Below, piece after piece: positions 63,438 through 64,000 of a stretch of 64,000 bases of DNA (its first letter is position 1; each line of letters begins with the position of its first letter). The notes under the pieces were generated by a model. That model did not search any database and was not told the origin of the DNA. It saw nothing but the letters and a program-made list of their open reading frames with translations. Source of the DNA: Erythrophleum ivorense (Eukaryota > Streptophyta > Magnoliopsida > Fabales > Fabaceae); contig JAIUCV010000657.1 in NCBI GenBank assembly GCA_026724425.1, positions 1 through 64,000 of the forward strand, given 5' to 3'. The position numbers were made by a program, and so were the translations under genes.

Positions 63438-64000
63438 CTACCATAAACTAGTGAGTTCATAGATTAATGATAGCAAATGTATTATGGTCACAAGGTGTAT
63501 AGGGTCAATGCTTAATATTCATATAAAATCAAATCCCTTATCCATTATTAGTCAATTACAATCATAATGTTCAATTCCTTGATAATCAAATTACATATAC
63601 AATCCCTATACTTGGCAACTCATGATGAAATGTAGCAATGATACAAAACTAGCAATTTATTTATAATACATGTTGTCAAAGCTCCCAAACCTATGTGCTA
63701 CCAAACCATTTAGTAAACTCCCGTTAATTTTCTCCTTGCCATTAAGAGGTCCAGTCCCTGAAAATGTTAGCCCACAATGGGGTGAGATATACAATCTTAG
63801 TAACAAAAGGGCGGATTCCATATATATATACAAGTTACTCAATCCAATGCAATTTCATATCATCAATTCCAGAGTCATCAATTCAATTCGCAAATGAACT
63901 AGTTGAACTACTAATGACTACTGTCCCATACCAGCAATCACACACAACATGTTAATGGCCAATAACACTGGGAGAGGTCCGTCTATGGCACTTACTCCAT
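63438..64000 (-). mobile_element. F1 element 5' LTR, segment 2 (cut by window end)
   Basis: It resumes F1 LTR sequence and matches 50746-51310, reaching about 230 bases into the position of the 1042 bp unit before the window ends. Whether this LTR also carries four units cannot be seen. Confidence 0.88.

Overview
This window looks like intergenic, repeat-dominated nuclear DNA of a seed plant, probably a eudicot. It is AT-rich, has no long intact reading frame, and is built mostly from nested LTR retrotransposons, solo LTRs and small non-autonomous DNA transposons. The only gene I recognise with confidence is a microRNA160 locus (hairpin about 44540-44690, + strand), whose product targets auxin response factor mRNAs of the ARF10/16/17 group. 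I find no convincing protein-coding gene. The species cannot be named from the sequence.

I use working names for the repeat families. F1 is a Ty3/Gypsy-like element whose LTR begins TGTAACAACCC; it has an initiator-Met-tRNA type primer site and a polypurine tract, but its roughly 4 kb interior has no visible gag-pol. F2 is a second Gypsy-like family seen only as LTRs of about 3.7 kb (TGTAATATC...GTTACA). F3 is a probably Copia-type LTR of 1.5-1.8 kb. F4 is a 2.4-2.7 kb LTR (TGATAAGC...TCA), possibly of the Tat/Athila side of Gypsy.

Layout. At 1-22353, F1 LTRs and leader in both orientations are interrupted by five F2 LTRs; one F2 LTR is inserted inverted inside another, and one carries an F4 LTR. 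At 22354-25174 lies unassigned DNA with a dead Copia gag fragment on the minus strand. Two F3 solo LTRs with perfect target duplications sit at 25180-26711 and 33046-34819. Between them are non-coding DNA with simple repeats and a 1.9 kb Mutator-like element (30606-32498). From 35 to 48 kb the DNA is low-copy and AT-rich, holding a 314 bp MITE, a 1.26 kb non-autonomous CACTA element, the MIR160 locus and two further MITEs.

At 48261-64000 an F2 LTR is broken by a minus-strand F1 element: its 3' LTR is at 49932-55921, its interior at 55922-59895, and its 5' LTR runs from 59896 past the window end. The 3' LTR is about 6 kb because it holds four back-to-back copies of a 1042 bp unit, with no net length change between units. 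The 5' LTR is split by an F4 solo LTR (60714-63437).

Order of events read from the nesting: old F1 insertions, then F2, then F2 into F2 and F4 into F2 at the left. At the right, F2 came first, then a young F1, then F4 into F1. Nearly all copies are solo LTRs, which points to frequent LTR-LTR recombination.
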